A stretch of DNA of 64,000 nt. It comes from Aquabacterium sp. A7-Y. Lineage in GTDB: Bacteria > Pseudomonadota > Gammaproteobacteria > Burkholderiales > Burkholderiaceae_C. Within the stretch, counting starts at the first letter, position 1. The number at the start of each line of letters is the position of its first letter. Positions 46,783 through 58,439 of this stretch are shown here, in pieces. The stretch lies in assembly GCF_026153205.1 (NCBI RefSeq), contig NZ_JAPFBW010000004.1, positions 186,001-250,000 of the forward strand. The letters run 5' to 3'. The position numbers and the translations under genes are program-made. The notes beneath the pieces were generated by a model. It was not told the origin of the DNA and did not search any database. It saw only the letters and a list, made by a program, of their open reading frames with translations.

Positions 46783-48498
46783 ATGTCGGACCCCAAAGAC
46801 AAAGACAACCCGAGTTTTCTGCGCAAGGTGGTGAGGTTCGTCGCGAACCCCACCACCGATTGGTCCGACCTCAGCACCAACAGCACCGAATCGCGCGAGA
46901 GCGAGTACGCCAAGTCCGAGCTCAAGGCGATGATCGAGCGCAAGCGGCGCAACGATTTCGTGCGCAAGCGCGAGTTCGACATGCTGCGCAAGGTGCGCCG
47001 CGAAGGCCTGACCGAGGCCACCGTCGGCTACCTGGAAGCCACCTCCAACCTGGACGAGAACGACCGCGACCTGGCGGCCCGCTCCGACATCGGCGTCGTC
47101 AAGGCCAAGATCGACGAGATCGAGCAGCAGATGGTCGGCGAATCCATCGGCATGCGCCGCTCGCCGTCCTTCTACAACGCGCCAACGCAGCCGGCCCCGC
47201 TGCCTGAGCTGCTGAGCCAGCCGGCCACCGTCACCGCGCCGCTGGCCGGGCCACCGCCGGCCGTGGCGGCCCCGGCGCCGGTCGCGCCACTGCCGCCCGC
47301 GCCCCAGCCGGCCCAGCCGCCGGCGCCGCCCGCGCACACGCCCATCCCGGTGCTGGGCGCCAATCTGGCGGCCTTCGGAGAGGAGTTCGCGGTCGAGGTC
47401 AACGAGGTCGCGCATGACCCGGAACTCGACGAGGCGGTGATCGCCTTCGCGAATGCCGACTTCACGTCCTGCGAACAGTCGCTCTCGGAGCTCATCCAGG
47501 CCGGCGCCAGCCGGGCCCAGCACGGCGAGACCTGGATGGTGCTGTTCGACCTCTACCGGGCCACCGCCCAGCAGGCCAAGTTCGAAAGCCTGGCACTGGA
47601 CTATGTGCACCAGTTCGGCTGGTCGGCGCCGCAGTGGTTCTCGCTGCCGCGCATGGTCGCCGAGGCGGCCGCCGAAGAAGCGCCGCCGACCATCTCGTCG
47701 AAGCTGGAAGGCCAGATCGGCTGGGTCTGCCCCGAGTTGCTGGACGTCGACGCGGTCGCCCAGCTGCGCTCGCAGACCCTGCAGATGCCGCTGCCCTGGG
47801 TGCTGGACTGGGCCCCGCTGCAGTCCATCGATGCCGAAGCCGCCGCCCGGCTCAGCGAGGTCTTCCGGGGCTGGGCCAAGGACAACCTGGAAATGCGCTG
47901 GCTGGCGGGCGACCGCCTGATCCAGGTGCTGCAGGACGCCGCGCCGACCGGCGTCAAGGACGCAGATCCGGCGCTGTGGCTGCTGCGGCTGGACGCGCTG
48001 CGCCTGGCGAACCGGCCCGACCAGTTCGACGAGGTCGCGATCGACTACTGCGTCACCTATGAAGTGTCGCCGCCGTCCTGGGAGGCGGCACGCTGCCAGG
48101 TCAAGATCGGCGGCGCCACCGGAGCGCTCAACACCTCCTCGGCGCCGCTGTCGGTGGTCAGTGATGTGTCGACCAGCTTCGTCGAGTCCCAGATCATGGA
48201 CGACCCGGGTGTCATCGAGGTCGCGTCCCTGGAGCTCTCGGGCCAGCTGGTCGGCGACATCTCCGAGACGCTGAAGGTGCTGGACCAGGGCCTGGGCAAG
48301 GCGGCGATCGTCAAGGTCGCCTGCACCCGCCTGATCCGCGTCGACTTCATTGCCGCCGGGGACCTGCTCAACTGGGTGCTCAACCGCCGTGGCGAAAACC
48401 GCGCGATCCAGTTCGAGGAAACACACCGGCTGGTCGCGCTGTTTTTCGGCGCCATGGGCATCACCGAGCATGCCCGGGTCAAGGTGCGCAACATCTGA
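46783..48498 (+). CDS. Conserved protein with two STAS-like modules
   Basis: Protein of 571 residues, 15 bp behind dksA. Residues 1-95 are charged and helical (FLRKVVRFVANPTTDWSDL.., KRRNDFVRKREFDMLRKVRRE). Residues 125-185 are a Pro/Ala-rich linker. A FimV/TPR-like segment follows (FANADFTSCEQSLSELIQ.., 220-285). Then come two regions resembling STAS folds, about 310-390 (PLPWVLDWAPLQSIDAEAAA) and 480-560 (AIVKVACTRLIRVDFIAAGD), each with a strand followed by a residue at the STAS phosphorylation turn and a helix. No signal peptide or membrane helix. Function unknown; the place between dksA and hslV suggests housekeeping. The STAS call is by eye. Confidence 0.75.
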   Translation: MSDPKDKDNPSFLRKVVRFVANPTTDWSDLSTNSTESRESEYAKSELKAMIERKRRNDFVRKREFDMLRKVRREGLTEATVGYLEATSNLDENDRDLAARSDIGVVKAKIDEIEQQMVGESIGMRRSPSFYNAPTQPAPLPELLSQPATVTAPLAGPPPAVAAPAPVAPLPPAPQPAQPPAPPAHTPIPVLGANLAAFGEEFAVEVNEVAHDPELDEAVIAFANADFTSCEQSLSELIQAGASRAQHGETWMVLFDLYRATAQQAKFESLALDYVHQFGWSAPQWFSLPRMVAEAAAEEAPPTISSKLEGQIGWVCPELLDVDAVAQLRSQTLQMPLPWVLDWAPLQSIDAEAAARLSEVFRGWAKDNLEMRWLAGDRLIQVLQDAAPTGVKDADPALWLLRLDALRLANRPDQFDEVAIDYCVTYEVSPPSWEAARCQVKIGGATGALNTSSAPLSVVSDVSTSFVESQIMDDPGVIEVASLELSGQLVGDISETLKVLDQGLGKAAIVKVACTRLIRVDFIAAGDLLNWVLNRRGENRAIQFEETHRLVALFFGAMGITEHARVKVRNI

Positions 48499-48642
48499 GC
48501 GGTGCGCTGCCGCCGCGCGGCAGCGCCGGCGGCGCGCTCGCTTGAACGGTCGCAAGCCGTCCCCACATCCAGTTGTCGCCGCCTCGGCGCGGCGCGTGCA
48601 TGCATCCTCGTGCACCCTGCACTAGACTCACCCGGATCACCC

Positions 48643-49179
48643 ATGGAACCCTATCACGGCACCACCATCGTCAGCGTGCGCCGCGGCAACACTGTCGCCA
48701 TCGGCGGCGACGGCCAGGTCACGCTCGGCAACATCGTCGTCAAGGCTTCAGCCCGCAAGGTGCGCAAGCTCTACCGTGAGCAGGTGTTGGCCGGCTTCGC
48801 CGGCGCCACCGCCGACGCCTTCACGCTGTTCGAGCGTTTCGAAGCCAAGCTGGAGAAACACCAGGGCCACCTCACGCGCGCCGCCATCGAGCTGACCAAG
48901 GACTGGCGCACCGACCGGGTGCTGCGCCGCCTGGAGGCGATGCTCGCGGTGGCCGATAAGGACACCTCCCTGATCATCACCGGCAACGGCGACGTGCTGG
49001 AGCCCGAATACGGCATCGTTGCCATCGGCTCGGGAGGCGCCTATGCGCAGGCCGCGGCACGCGCCCTGCTCGAACACACCGAGCTGGCACCGCGCGACGT
49101 GGTGAAGCGGTCGCTGGAGATCGCCGGCGACCTCTGCATCTATACCAACCAGCATCACACCATCGAGTCGCTGGGCTGA
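48643..49179 (+). CDS. hslV: ATP-dependent protease subunit HslV
   Basis: Proteasome-like peptidase of 178 residues. The processed start [11 protein letters not shown] exposes the catalytic N-terminal threonine; [10 protein letters not shown] and the [14 protein letters not shown] segment complete the family pattern. It forms a double ring capped by HslU. The ATG at 48643 follows a 144-bp gap after the STAS-like gene; hslU begins 49 bp later. Confidence 0.97.
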   Translation: MEPYHGTTIVSVRRGNTVAIGGDGQVTLGNIVVKASARKVRKLYREQVLAGFAGATADAFTLFERFEAKLEKHQGHLTRAAIELTKDWRTDRVLRRLEAMLAVADKDTSLIITGNGDVLEPEYGIVAIGSGGAYAQAAARALLEHTELAPRDVVKRSLEIAGDLCIYTNQHHTIESLG

Positions 49180-49228
49180 TGCCCGCCCGGCCCTCGATCT
49201 TGCCCAGACTACGCAGAAAGACATCCCG

Positions 49229-50560
<1,332 letters not shown>

Positions 50561-50564
50561 GCGC

Positions 50565-50582
50565 GCGGGCCGGAAGGCCCGC
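50565..50582. terminator. Stem-loop between convergent hslU and coaX
   Basis: GCGGGCC-GGAA-GGCCCGC, a 7-bp GC stem with a stable tetraloop, fills the 27-bp gap between the two stop codons. No T-run on either side, so a Rho-assisted bidirectional role is likely. Confidence 0.45.
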
Positions 50583-50587
50583 CCGGC

Positions 50588-51367
50588 TCAGCGCCCGCTG
50601 CTGCGCTGCTGGGCGACGTGCAGCAGGCCCTCGAAGACCAGCGACTCCACCAGTTCGAAGGGCACGCTCAGGTAGGGCGCCATCTTCCAGCCGGCGCCGC
50701 CGCCGACGATGCACTGCGGCGCCTCGCCGCAGTGCTGCACGATGTTGCGGTGCATGCGCTCGATCGCCCCGGCGATCGCGTAGGTGCCGCCGCTGGTCAG
50801 CGCGTCGCTGGTGTTGGACGGGAAGTCGCGCACCTCGCCGGTGGGCACGTGCAGGCCGGCGGTGCCGGACTCCAGCGCCTTCAGCATGATGCCGTGACCC
50901 GGCAGGATCAGGCCACCGAGGAAACGCCCGGAGGCATCGACGGCGTCCACCGTCACCGCGGTACCGACCATCACCACCAGGACCGGGCGCGGCGGGCCCT
51001 CGCGCAGCAGCCGCGAGCGGGCGCCTATCATCGCCACCCAGCGGTCGGCGCCCAGCCGCGAGGGATGATCGTAGCCGTTGACCAGCCCGCCCTCCTCGGC
51101 GCTGGAGACCACCCAGCTTGGCGTCACGTCCCACAGCTCCAGCTGCTCCTCGACGCTGTGCCGCACCGCGTCACCGGCGACACAGCAGCCCAGCACCATG
51201 GAAGGCGGCGGCAGCGCCTTCCAGTCGCCTTCGGCGAGCTGGTGGATGGTTTCGAGAAACGCTGCGCCATGCGCGACCAGGCGGGCACCAGCCTGGGGCG
51301 TTTCGTAGAGCGCCCACTTCAGACGCGTGTTGCCGATGTCGATGGCGAGGAACATGTCGAGCGGCAT
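50588..51367 (-). CDS. coaX: Type III pantothenate kinase
   Basis: First enzyme of CoA synthesis, 259 residues, ASKHA fold. [18 protein letters not shown] contains the phosphate loop with Asp; [18 protein letters not shown] and [21 protein letters not shown] are the pantothenate and metal-binding segments. The start at 51367 (MPLD..) has GGGATA just before it; the ATG four codons on has no site. It is convergent with hslU and divergent from ppk2. Confidence 0.93.
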   Translation of the reverse strand: MPLDMFLAIDIGNTRLKWALYETPQAGARLVAHGAAFLETIHQLAEGDWKALPPPSMVLGCCVAGDAVRHSVEEQLELWDVTPSWVVSSAEEGGLVNGYDHPSRLGADRWVAMIGARSRLLREGPPRPVLVVMVGTAVTVDAVDASGRFLGGLILPGHGIMLKALESGTAGLHVPTGEVRDFPSNTSDALTSGGTYAIAGAIERMHRNIVQHCGEAPQCIVGGGAGWKMAPYLSVPFELVESLVFEGLLHVAQQRSSGR

Positions 51368-51483
51368 TATCCCGAATTCGAACGCCCGTGCTCGGCGGCC
51401 TGACGGCCACCGCAATGACAACCCCGGCACATCGCCTGGCAGACTTGCCATGCCTGGCGGTCGGCGGCATGCTGGAGCCCACG

Positions 51484-52371
51484 ATGGCCAAATCCGACAA
51501 GAACCGCGAAAATAACACCGGCGTTGACGCCGCCAGAAACAAGACCGGGGAGCCGCTGCGCGCCTGGCAGGTCGGTCCCGACGGCGTCAGCGCCAAGGAC
51601 TTCCGGTTGGGGTCCATGGACCCGGGCGCCAAGCCCTTCAGCCAGGGAGACAAGGCAAGCGACCGCGCCGCGCTCGGCGAGCAGGCGCAGCGCCTCGACG
51701 AGTTGCAGGACCTGCTTTACGCCGACGGCCGCTTCAAGCTGCTGGTGGTGCTGCAGGGCATGGACACCAGCGGCAAGGACGGCACCCTGCGCGACGTCTT
51801 CGGCCGCATGAGCCCGCAGGGTGTGCACAGCGTGTCCTTCAAGGCGCCGAGCAGCGAGGAACTGGCACACGACTTCCTCTGGCGCGTGCACGCCAAGGTG
51901 CCGCGCACCGGCGAGCTGGTGGTGTTCAACCGCAGCCACTACGAGGACGTGCTGGTGCCGCGCGTGCGCGGCTGGATCGACGCCGCCGAACTGCAGCGCC
52001 GCTATCGCCAGATCAACGACTTCGAACGCCTGCTGACGGAAACCGGCACCGTGGTCGTGAAGTGTTTCCTGCACATCTCCAAGGCCGAGCAGCTGCGCCG
52101 CCTCCAGTCGCGCCTGGACGACCCGGCCAAACACTGGAAGTTCGACCTCGCCGACGTCGAGGCCCGCAAGCAGTGGGACGACTACCAGCGTGCCTATGAG
52201 GACGCCATCGCCGCCACCGGCACCGCCTGGGCCCCTTGGACCGTGGTACCGGCGGATTCCAAGAGCCACCGCAACCTCATGGTGGCCACGCTGATCGAGC
52301 AGACCCTGCAGCGCATGCAGCTGCGCCATCCCCCGCCGGCGCCGGGCCTGAAGGACCTGGTGCTGACCTGA
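51484..52371 (+). CDS. ppk2: Polyphosphate kinase 2 family protein
   Basis: Nucleotide kinase of 295 residues that uses polyphosphate. Walker A is [18 protein letters not shown], Walker [16 protein letters not shown], and the lid region contains [24 protein letters not shown]. The single-domain layout fits PPK2 enzymes phosphorylating NDP or NMP. The start at 51484 follows GGAG by 6 bases; the frame upstream is not family-like. It ends 61 bp before the LiuR site of icmF. Confidence 0.9.
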   Translation: MAKSDKNRENNTGVDAARNKTGEPLRAWQVGPDGVSAKDFRLGSMDPGAKPFSQGDKASDRAALGEQAQRLDELQDLLYADGRFKLLVVLQGMDTSGKDGTLRDVFGRMSPQGVHSVSFKAPSSEELAHDFLWRVHAKVPRTGELVVFNRSHYEDVLVPRVRGWIDAAELQRRYRQINDFERLLTETGTVVVKCFLHISKAEQLRRLQSRLDDPAKHWKFDLADVEARKQWDDYQRAYEDAIAATGTAWAPWTVVPADSKSHRNLMVATLIEQTLQRMQLRHPPPAPGLKDLVLT

Positions 52372-52432
52372 GAGGCCTGCCCGCCTCCCGGGTTGGAGAG
52401 GGCCCGGGCGCCGCCTCCGGCTGTGGCATGAT

Positions 52433-52452
52433 TGACGTTGACGTAAACGTCA
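52433..52452. promoter_or_regulatory. LiuR operator upstream of icmF
   Basis: TGACGTTGACGTAAACGTCA, identical to the liuA operator, 22 bp before the icmF ATG. ATTGACG gives a -35-like hexamer and TAATCA follows 16 bp later, so the palindrome fills the promoter spacer. Confidence 0.86.
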
Positions 52453-52474
52453 ATAATCAGAGGAGACCCGCCCG

Positions 52475-55400
52475 ATGACCGACCTGTCCGACGCCAAGGC
52501 CCTGGCCGCCTACCGGCCACGCCACAAGGTGCGTTTCGTCACCGCGGCCTCGCTGTTCGACGGGCACGACGCCTCCATCAACATCATGCGGCGCATCCTG
52601 CAAGGCATGGGCGCCGAGGTGGTGCACCTGGGCCACAACCGCTCGGTCGACGAAGTCGTGACAGCGGCGCTGCAGGAGGACGCCCACGGCATCGCCATCA
52701 GCTCCTACCAGGGCGGCCACGTCGAGTACTTCAAGTACATGGTGGACCTGCTCCGGGCCCGCGGCGGCGAGCACATCCGGGTCTTCGGCGGCGGCGGCGG
52801 CGTGATCGTGGCCCCCGAGATCCGCGAGCTGCAGGCATATGGCGTCACCCGCATCTACAGCCCGGAGGACGGCCAGCGCCTGGGGCTGCAGGGCATGATC
52901 GGCGAGATGCTGATGGCGAGCGACTGCGACCTCACGACGCTCGCTCCCCGCAGCGTGGACGAGATCCGGGGTCACGACGAGGCGGCCTGGCGGGCCCTGG
53001 CCCGGCTTGTCACCGCCCTGGAGGCCGGCAGCGTGGAGCCGGCGCTGCGCCACGCCCTGCATGCCGCGGCCCGGGAGCGCGCGGTACCGGTGCTGGGCAT
53101 CACCGGCACGGGCGGTGCCGGCAAGTCCAGCCTGACCGACGAGCTAATCCGTCGCCTGCGCCTGGACCAGGACGACGCGCTGCATGTCGCGGTGGTCAGC
53201 ATCGACCCCTCGCGGCGCAAGAGCGGCGGCGCCTTGCTGGGCGACCGCATCCGCATGAACGCCATCCAGCCCTGGCGCCGTGGGCCACGCGTCTACATGC
53301 GCAGCCTCGCGACGCGCGACTTCGGCTCCGAGATCAGCCAGGCCCTGCCCGACGTGGTGGCGGCCTGCCGGGCGGCCGGCTTCGACCTGGTGATCGTCGA
53401 GACCTCCGGCATCGGCCAAGGCGACGCGGCCATCGTGCCACACGTGGACGTGCCGCTCTACGTGATGACGCCCGAGTTCGGCGCCGCCAGCCAGCTCGAG
53501 AAGATCGACATGCTGGACTTCGCCGAGTTCGTGGCGATCAACAAGTTCGACCGCAAGGGCGCGCTCGACGCACTGCGCGACGTCGCCAAGCAGGTCCAGC
53601 GCAACCGCGAGGCCTTCGGGCAAGGGCCCGAGCAGATGCCGGTGTTCGGCACCATGGCCAGCCGCTTCAATGACGACGGCGTCACCGCGCTCTACCAGGC
53701 GCTGCTGCCGCGCCTGGCCGGGCTGGGCCTGAAGGCCGCCCCCGGCCGGCTGTCACGCGTCGAGACCCGCCACAGCAGCAACCAGACCCCCGTCGTGCCG
53801 GGCGCCCGGGTGCGCTACCTGGCCGAGATCGCCGAGACGGTGCGCGGCTACAAGCAGCGCGCCCGTGTGCAGGCGCAGCTGGCGCGCGAGATCCAGCAGC
53901 TGCGCTGCGCCGGCGGCCTGCTGCAGGCGGCCCATCCCGAGCAGGGCGACGCGGTGCAGTCGCTGCAGCAGCTCGCCGCGGCGCGCGAGGCCCGGCTCGA
54001 TCCGCTGGCGCGCGAGCTGCTGGCGGGCTGGCCGCAGCTGCAGGCCGACTACGCGGGCGACGAACATGTCGTGAGCGTGCGCGACCGCGAGATCCGTACC
54101 TCCCTGGTGCACACCACACTCAGCGGCACGCGCGTCCGCAAGGTCGCGCTGCCGGCCTACGAGGACCACGGCGAGCGCCTCAAGTGGCTGATGCTGGAGA
54201 ACGTGCCGGGCCGTTTCCCCTACACCGCCGGGACCTTCGCCTTCAAACGCGAGGGTGAGGACCCGACCCGCATGTTCGCCGGCGAGGGCGATGCCTTCCG
54301 CACCAACCGGCGTTTCAAGCTGCTCAGCGAGGGCATGCCGGCCAAGCGCCTGTCCACGGCTTTCGACAGCGTGACGCTCTACGGCCACGACCCCGACCCG
54401 CGGCCCGACATCTACGGCAAGGTGGGCAACTCGGGCGTCAGCATCGCGACCCTGGACGACATGAAGGTGCTCTACGACGGCTTCGACCTCTGCTCGCCGA
54501 GCACCTCGGTCAGCATGACCATCAACGGCCCGGCGCCCGCCCTCCTGGCGATGTTCATGAACACCGCGCTGGACCAGCGGCTGGACCGCTTCCGCGCCGA
54601 GCACGGCCGCGAGCCGGACGCCCGGGAGGCCGCGGCGCAACGCGCCTGGGTGCTGGAGAACGTGCGCGGCACGGTGCAGGCCGACATCCTCAAGGAAGAC
54701 CAGGGCCAGAACACCTGCATCTTCAGCACCGAGTTCAGCCTCAAGGTCATGGGCGACATCGCCCAGTATTTCGTCGAGCACCGGGTGCGCAATTTCTACT
54801 CGGTCAGCATCAGCGGCTATCACATCGCGGAGGCCGGCGCCAACCCGATCTCGCAGCTCGCCTTCACGCTCAGCAACGGCTTCACCTTCGTCGAGGCCTA
54901 CCTGGCGCGCGGCATGCACATCGACGACTTCGCGCCCAACCTGAGCTTCTTCTTCAGCAACGGCATGGACCCCGAGTACACCGTGCTGGGCCGGGTGGCG
55001 CGCCGCATCTGGGCGGTGGCGATGCGCGAGAAGTACGGCGCCAACGAGCGCAGCCAGAAGCTCAAGTACCACGTCCAGACCAGCGGCCGCAGCCTGCACG
55101 CGCAGGAGATCGCCTTCAACGACATCCGCACCACCCTGCAGGCGCTGATTGCCATCTACGACAACTGCAACTCGCTGCATACCAACGCCTACGACGAGGC
55201 CATCACCACGCCCACCGAGGACAGCGTGCGCCGCGCGATGGCCATCCAGCTCATCATCAACCGCGAATGGGGCCTGGCGAAAAACGAGAACCCCCACCAG
55301 GGCGCCTTCGTGATCGACGAGCTGACCGAACTGGTCGAGGAAGCGGTGCTGGCCGAGTTCGAGAAGATCTCGGAGCGCGGCGGCGTGCTGGGTGCAATGG

Positions 55401-55765
55401 AGACCGGCTACCAGCGCGGCAGGATCCAGGAGGAGAGCCTGCACTACGAGATGCTCAAGCACACCGGCGAGCTGCCCATCGTCGGCGTCAACACCTTCCG
55501 CAACCCGCAGGGCGACAGCGTGCCCGACACGCTGGAGCTGGCCCGCTCGACCGAGGCCGAGAAGCAGTCGCAGCTGCGGCGCCTGGCCGACTTCCACGCC
55601 CGCCATGCGGACCAGGCGCCGGCCCTGCTGCAGCGCTTGCAGCAGGCGGTGATGGCCGACCGCAACGTCTTCGAGGTGCTGATGGACGCGGTGCGGGTCT
55701 GCTCACTCGGCCAGATCACCGCCGCGCTGTTCGAAGTGGGCGGCCAGTACCGCCGCAACATGTAG
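52475..55765 (+). CDS. icmF: Fused isobutyryl-CoA mutase IcmF
   Basis: Single-chain B12 mutase of 1096 residues interconverting isobutyryl-CoA and butyryl-CoA; family members also act on isovaleryl-CoA/pivalyl-CoA. The N-terminal B12 domain (about 18-150) has FDGHDAS with the cobalt-ligating His31 and FGGGGGVI. The MeaB-like G-domain chaperone starts with Walker [13 protein letters not shown] (208-219), and [12 protein letters not shown] gives base specificity. The mutase TIM barrel (about 555-1090) includes [20 protein letters not shown] and [17 protein letters not shown]. The ATG follows AGAGGAGA. It is monocistronic and preceded by a LiuR operator, tying it to leucine catabolism. Confidence 0.96.
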   Translation: MTDLSDAKALAAYRPRHKVRFVTAASLFDGHDASINIMRRILQGMGAEVVHLGHNRSVDEVVTAALQEDAHGIAISSYQGGHVEYFKYMVDLLRARGGEHIRVFGGGGGVIVAPEIRELQAYGVTRIYSPEDGQRLGLQGMIGEMLMASDCDLTTLAPRSVDEIRGHDEAAWRALARLVTALEAGSVEPALRHALHAAARERAVPVLGITGTGGAGKSSLTDELIRRLRLDQDDALHVAVVSIDPSRRKSGGALLGDRIRMNAIQPWRRGPRVYMRSLATRDFGSEISQALPDVVAACRAAGFDLVIVETSGIGQGDAAIVPHVDVPLYVMTPEFGAASQLEKIDMLDFAEFVAINKFDRKGALDALRDVAKQVQRNREAFGQGPEQMPVFGTMASRFNDDGVTALYQALLPRLAGLGLKAAPGRLSRVETRHSSNQTPVVPGARVRYLAEIAETVRGYKQRARVQAQLAREIQQLRCAGGLLQAAHPEQGDAVQSLQQLAAAREARLDPLARELLAGWPQLQADYAGDEHVVSVRDREIRTSLVHTTLSGTRVRKVALPAYEDHGERLKWLMLENVPGRFPYTAGTFAFKREGEDPTRMFAGEGDAFRTNRRFKLLSEGMPAKRLSTAFDSVTLYGHDPDPRPDIYGKVGNSGVSIATLDDMKVLYDGFDLCSPSTSVSMTINGPAPALLAMFMNTALDQRLDRFRAEHGREPDAREAAAQRAWVLENVRGTVQADILKEDQGQNTCIFSTEFSLKVMGDIAQYFVEHRVRNFYSVSISGYHIAEAGANPISQLAFTLSNGFTFVEAYLARGMHIDDFAPNLSFFFSNGMDPEYTVLGRVARRIWAVAMREKYGANERSQKLKYHVQTSGRSLHAQEIAFNDIRTTLQALIAIYDNCNSLHTNAYDEAITTPTEDSVRRAMAIQLIINREWGLAKNENPHQGAFVIDELTELVEEAVLAEFEKISERGGVLGAMETGYQRGRIQEESLHYEMLKHTGELPIVGVNTFRNPQGDSVPDTLELARSTEAEKQSQLRRLADFHARHADQAPALLQRLQQAVMADRNVFEVLMDAVRVCSLGQITAALFEVGGQYRRNM

Positions 55766-55942
55766 GCCCGGCGCCGCCGCCGTTTCACTTCTTCACCCGC
55801 CTTCCCGCCGCGCGACGTGGTGCCGACGGCAGCTCAGGCGCGGCGCTTGCCACGCTCCTGGTCGAGACGCCGAGACAGCCCGGGCGACGACTCTGCCCGG
55901 CCGCCTCCCGCCCTCCCCTCCACAACGTTCAAGGAGTACGCG

Positions 55943-57112
55943 ATGCGAGCCCTCCGCTGGCACGGCAAGAAGGACATCCGCTGCGATCACGTTCCCGACC
56001 CCACCATCGAGGACGGGCGCGACGCGATCATCAAGGTTTCGAGCTGCGCGATCTGCGGTTCCGACCTGCACCTCTTCGGCGGTTTCATGCCCGGCATGGA
56101 GTCCGGCGACATCCTGGGCCACGAGTTCATGGGCGAGGTGGTGGACGTCGGCAAGGACAACCGCCACCTCAAGGTCGGTGACCGTGTGGTCGTGCCCTTC
56201 ACGATCTGCTGCGGCGAATGCGAGCAGTGCCGGCGCGGCAACTGGTCGGTGTGCGAGCGCAGCAATCGCAACAAGGACCTGGCCGACAAGGTCTTCGGCC
56301 ACGGCACCGCCGGCATGTTCGGCTACACCCACCTGACCGGCGGCTATCCGGGCGGCCAGGCCGAGTACGTGCGCGTGCCGTATGCCGACGTGGCACCGGT
56401 CAAGATCCCCGACGGCCTGACCGACGAGCAGGTGCTGTTCCTGGGCGACATCTTCCCGACCGGCTGGCAGGCCGCGGTGCAATGCGACATCCAGCCCACC
56501 GACACCGTGGCCGTGTGGGGCGCGGGGCCGGTGGGCCAGTTCGCCATCCGCAGTGCCGTGCTGCTGGGCGCCCGGCAGGTGATCGCGATCGACAACGTGC
56601 CGGAGCGGCTGGGCATGGCGCAGGCCGGCGGTGCGATCACGATCAACTTCGAGGAAGAGAGCGTGATCGAGCGCCTGCAGGAACTGACCCAGGGCAAGGG
56701 CCCCGAGAAATGCATCGACGCGGTCGGCATGGAGGCGCACGCGACCCGCTCGATCGACTCGGTCTACGACCGCGCCAAGCAGGCGGTGATGCTGGAGAGC
56801 GACCGGCCGCACGTGCTGCGCGAGATGATCTACGTCTGCCGCCCGGCCGGCATCCTCTCGATCCCCGGCGTCTACGGCGGGCTGGTCGACAAGATTCCCT
56901 TCGGCGCGCTGATGAACAAGGGGCTCACCGTGCGCACCGGGCAGACCCACGTCAACCGCTGGACCACCGACCTGCTGCGCCGCATCCAGGAGGGCCAGAT
57001 CGATCCTTCCTTCGTCATCACCCACACCGTGGGCCTCGAACAGGGGCCCGAGATGTACAAGACCTTCCGTGACAAGAAGGACGGTTGCGTCAAGGTGGTC
57101 CTCAAGCCCTGA
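55943..57112 (+). CDS. Zinc-dependent alcohol dehydrogenase (formaldehyde dehydrogenase-like)
   Basis: Medium-chain dehydrogenase of 389 residues. Catalytic zinc ligands are Cys38 or its neighbour Cys35 in [11 protein letters not shown] and the His of [10 protein letters not shown]; structural zinc cysteines are in [16 protein letters not shown]. The NAD-binding motif is [14 protein letters not shown]. The pattern resembles the glutathione-independent formaldehyde dehydrogenase group, but the substrate is open. AAGGAG lies before the ATG at 55943. The membrane-protein gene follows 14 bp later. Confidence 0.9.
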   Translation: MRALRWHGKKDIRCDHVPDPTIEDGRDAIIKVSSCAICGSDLHLFGGFMPGMESGDILGHEFMGEVVDVGKDNRHLKVGDRVVVPFTICCGECEQCRRGNWSVCERSNRNKDLADKVFGHGTAGMFGYTHLTGGYPGGQAEYVRVPYADVAPVKIPDGLTDEQVLFLGDIFPTGWQAAVQCDIQPTDTVAVWGAGPVGQFAIRSAVLLGARQVIAIDNVPERLGMAQAGGAITINFEEESVIERLQELTQGKGPEKCIDAVGMEAHATRSIDSVYDRAKQAVMLESDRPHVLREMIYVCRPAGILSIPGVYGGLVDKIPFGALMNKGLTVRTGQTHVNRWTTDLLRRIQEGQIDPSFVITHTVGLEQGPEMYKTFRDKKDGCVKVVLKP

Positions 57113-57126
57113 ACCCGGGAGACATC

Positions 57127-57690
57127 ATGCAGAACAGATCCCCCCTTCCCCAGGCCCGCCGCCACACCCCCACCGCGACGCTGGCGCGCAGCCTCGGCTG
57201 GTTCAGCATCGGGCTGGGCGTCGCGCAGGTCCTGATGCCGCGGGCGATGTGCCGGCTCACCGGCATGCCCGGCGGCACCGGGCTGATGCGAGCCTGCGGC
57301 GTGCGCGAGATCGTCACCGGCCTCGGCATCCTCAACGCCCGGCGCGCCGCCCCCTGGGTGTGGAGCCGGGTCGCGGGCGACGCCTTCGACGCGGCCACGC
57401 TGGCGACGCACCTGCGCCCGGACAACCCGCTGGCTTCGCGTGCTGCCGGCGCCTTGGCGGCGGTCGCCGCGGTGGCGGCGCTGGACGCCGCCGGTGCCCA
57501 GGCGCTGCGCGTCGAACAGCGCCGTCTCGACGCTGCGGTCCCCGACTACAGCGACCGCAGCGGCCTGCCGGCCGCGCCGGAGCAGATGCGCGGCGCCGCG
57601 GTGGAGGACTTCGAGGCGCCCCCGGACATGATCACGCCCGAGCCGCTGCGACCCCGGCATGCCGCCGAAGACAGCCGCTTGAGGGCATAA
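57127..57690 (+). CDS. Hydrophobic protein of unknown function
   Basis: Protein of 187 residues with hydrophobic stretches near 18-40 (SLGWFSIGLGVAQVLMP), 55-72 and 105-125, so probably membrane-associated. The C-terminal 60 residues are acidic and proline-rich. It starts 14 bp behind the alcohol dehydrogenase gene with GGGAGA before the ATG, so they are co-transcribed. The helix-GLGxxxVLxP pattern recalls DUF4267-like proteins, but I cannot assign a family with confidence. Confidence 0.78.
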   Translation: MQNRSPLPQARRHTPTATLARSLGWFSIGLGVAQVLMPRAMCRLTGMPGGTGLMRACGVREIVTGLGILNARRAAPWVWSRVAGDAFDAATLATHLRPDNPLASRAAGALAAVAAVAALDAAGAQALRVEQRRLDAAVPDYSDRSGLPAAPEQMRGAAVEDFEAPPDMITPEPLRPRHAAEDSRLRA

Positions 57691-57700
57691 ACGCTCGCTC

Positions 57701-58408
57701 CTAGTTGCCGCCGGGCGGGCCCAGTGCCGCCCGGCAAATATGCTGCACGCGGGACACCCAGGCGTGCAGGTCGACGTCGCGCGGCTGCACCATCAGCAGG
57801 TAGCGCCGACCGCCCCACACACAGGCGAACAAGGCGCTGACCGTCCCGGCATCCGGCGGCGACGGCAGGTCGGTGCAGGCCGCGATCGCGCGCTGCCACT
57901 GCGCCGACAGCTCCTCGAAGGCCCGGCGGTGGTGCTTGGGCTCGGCGATCTGGGCTTCCAGCGCCAGCATCTCGGCGTCGAAATACGGCTGCTCCGGCAC
58001 GTCGACGCCGCAGCTCAGGCGCACCAGCCGGTCCATGCGCTCGCCCCAGTCCAGCTCGGCGGGGTGGATCACCTGCTGCTCGATGGCCTGCAGCAGCGCC
58101 TCCACGCAGTGCCTGACATAGCCGGACAGCAAAGCCTGCTTGTTGGGGAAGTAGTCGTAGAGCGTGCCGACCGAGATGCCGGTTTCCAGCGCCACCGCCC
58201 GGGTGGTGACACCGGCCCAGCCCTCGCGCCGCCAAATCCGAACCAATGCATCGTAGATCGCCTGCACGGTGAACTTGGCGCGAGCCTGGGACGGTCGCTT
58301 GAGCGGCTTCGTGGCGGTGCTGCCGCGGCGCTGGGTCGCGGCAGCCGCCTTGCCGCCCTGCTTTCCGAACCCGGCACCGGGGCGCGCTCGATACAGTGAA
58401 GTCGCCAT
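57701..58408 (-). CDS. TetR family transcriptional regulator
   Basis: Regulator of 235 residues. After a basic, flexible 40-residue start comes the helix-turn-helix AIYDALVRIWRREGWAGVTT..RAVALETGISVGTLYDYFPNK. The remainder is the ligand/dimer domain. It is divergent from the DUF2855 gene with only 31 bp between start codons, so promoters overlap and the regulator probably controls that gene and itself. Ligand unknown. Confidence 0.92.
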   Translation of the reverse strand: MATSLYRARPGAGFGKQGGKAAAATQRRGSTATKPLKRPSQARAKFTVQAIYDALVRIWRREGWAGVTTRAVALETGISVGTLYDYFPNKQALLSGYVRHCVEALLQAIEQQVIHPAELDWGERMDRLVRLSCGVDVPEQPYFDAEMLALEAQIAEPKHHRRAFEELSAQWQRAIAACTDLPSPPDAGTVSALFACVWGGRRYLLMVQPRDVDLHAWVSRVQHICRAALGPPGGN

Positions 58409-58439
58409 GTCTTTGGATCAACGCAATCGAGGGAACACC

